The translations under genes were made by a program, and so were the position numbers. From Thiocystis violascens (lineage in GTDB: Bacteria; Pseudomonadota; Gammaproteobacteria; Chromatiales; Chromatiaceae): DNA of 64,000 bases. The stretch lies in contig DYNM01000009.1 of assembly GCA_020721065.1 (NCBI GenBank), positions 1 through 64,000 on the forward strand. The letters are read 5' to 3'. This document shows positions 63,512 through 64,000 of the stretch, piece after piece; position 1 is the first letter of the stretch; every line of letters begins with the position of its first letter. The notes under the pieces are model-generated. The model did not search any database and was not told the origin of the DNA. It was given only the letters and a program-made list of their open reading frames with translations.

Positions 63512-64000
63512 TCACGCGACCGAGATGAGATTGGAGGTCAGCGGCACCGCTGGCGCTGGCAAGCGAAACAACCCAATTGAATCAAGAAGTTGTTGAGAAT
63601 ATGTCACCAAATTATTGGTCGCCTGCGCCTGTTGATTGATCTGAGCCGTCGTCTCCAGCGTACTGGCTCGCATCGACTCCACCCGCAACATCAAAGTGCG
63701 ATTCGCGCCCACCTGATGTTGTGCTCGATCATCAATTTGACGCACCGCATCAACCAGCTTGATCGTCGCCTGCTGCGTCGCCAACATCCGCTCGCCCGCA
63801 CTTTCAATCGTGCGCGACTCGCTGCCCACCGCTTCTGTCGCCTGATTCACTGTTTGAATGGTGTCCTGCGTGTCCACTTGGATATTGCGAATCAGCGTGG
63901 CAATTTGACTGGTCGCATGACGCGAACTGTCCGCCAACCGCTGCACCTCCTGCGCGACCACCGCAAAACCGCGCCCCGCCTCGCCAGCAGTCGCCGCCTG
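63512..64000 (-). CDS. Methyl-accepting chemoreceptor, PilJ-like, 3' part
   Basis: The C-terminal 162 residues of a receptor; the gene continues beyond the window. The frame begins inside the signalling tip [20 protein letters not shown] and continues as a long heptad helix with SSRHATSQIATLIRNIQVDTQDTI. This resembles PilJ, the receptor of the type IV pilus chemosensory system, but the sensory part is not visible. Its TGA stop is one base before the CheA start codon. It may relay the light signal from the rhodopsin or sense another input. Confidence 0.88.
   Translation of the reverse strand, partial: QAATAGEAGRGFAVVAQEVQRLADSSRHATSQIATLIRNIQVDTQDTIQTVNQATEAVGSESRTIESAGERMLATQQATIKLVDAVRQIDDRAQHQVGANRTLMLRVESMRASTLETTAQINQQAQATNNLVTYSQQLLDSIGLFRLPAPAVPLTSNLISVA

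Overview
The window looks like the chromosome of a nitrogen-fixing gammaproteobacterium, probably from the sulfur-oxidising Thiotrichales/Chromatiales side of the class. The reasons are the Azotobacter-like nifHDKTY order with draT divergent to it, a purF-metZ pair, trpGDC, an Lpp/OprI-type lipoprotein, and the large number of hybrid sensor kinases and c-di-GMP proteins. The assignment is an inference from gene content; there is no rRNA or other phylogenetic marker here. I saw no tRNA, rRNA, CRISPR array or transposase gene. No stretch without a gene is longer than about 300 bases.

Layout. 1-7638: a 7-bp repeat array, a hybrid sensor kinase, an HD-GYP response regulator, a RIO kinase and a bilin-reductase-like/PCP_red fusion protein. 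7661-11011: trpGDC (minus strand), pncC and a DUF2442 gene. 11108-17422: draT, then a sigma-54 promoter and nifH-nifD-nifK-nifT-nifY. 17503-23049 (minus): nrdR, a chemoreceptor, glyA, kdsB, lpxK. 23139-34766 (plus): HD-GYP regulator, double-receiver kinase, single receiver, a 2107-residue hybrid kinase, recQ. 34807-37192 (minus): thyA, gpmI. 37479-41663 (plus): di-haem peroxidase, an O-GlcNAc-transferase-like fusion protein, an AhpD-like protein. 41852-45309 (minus): a TumA/TumE-like toxin-antitoxin pair coupled to metZ, then purF. 45499-52529 (plus): diguanylate cyclase, LplT-Aas-type lipid recycling protein, small membrane protein, sppA. 52586-60106 and on to the end (mostly minus): chorismate-lyase-like protein, lpp, L,D-transpeptidase, NAD-binding protein, HPF-like protein, gltA, an aldolase, and at the right edge an operon of chemoreceptor - CheA/CheY hybrid - microbial rhodopsin.

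The most striking system is this right-edge operon (59348-64000). A seven-helix protein with the retinal lysine and other rhodopsin landmarks, but without the proton acceptor and donor carboxylates of proton pumps, overlaps the stop codon of a ChpA/PixL-like CheA. That CheA follows a PilJ-like receptor by one base. This looks like a light-sensing input to a chemosensory pathway, possibly controlling pilus or gliding motility. Two other things run through the window. The first is a dispersed heptamer repeat (TGTCAGT), often as two facing blocks, which sits in intergenic gaps, supplies stop or start codons, and lies in frame inside at least two large signalling proteins. The second is a dense signalling repertoire around c-di-GMP (two HD-GYP proteins and one GGDEF protein) and multi-step phosphorelays.
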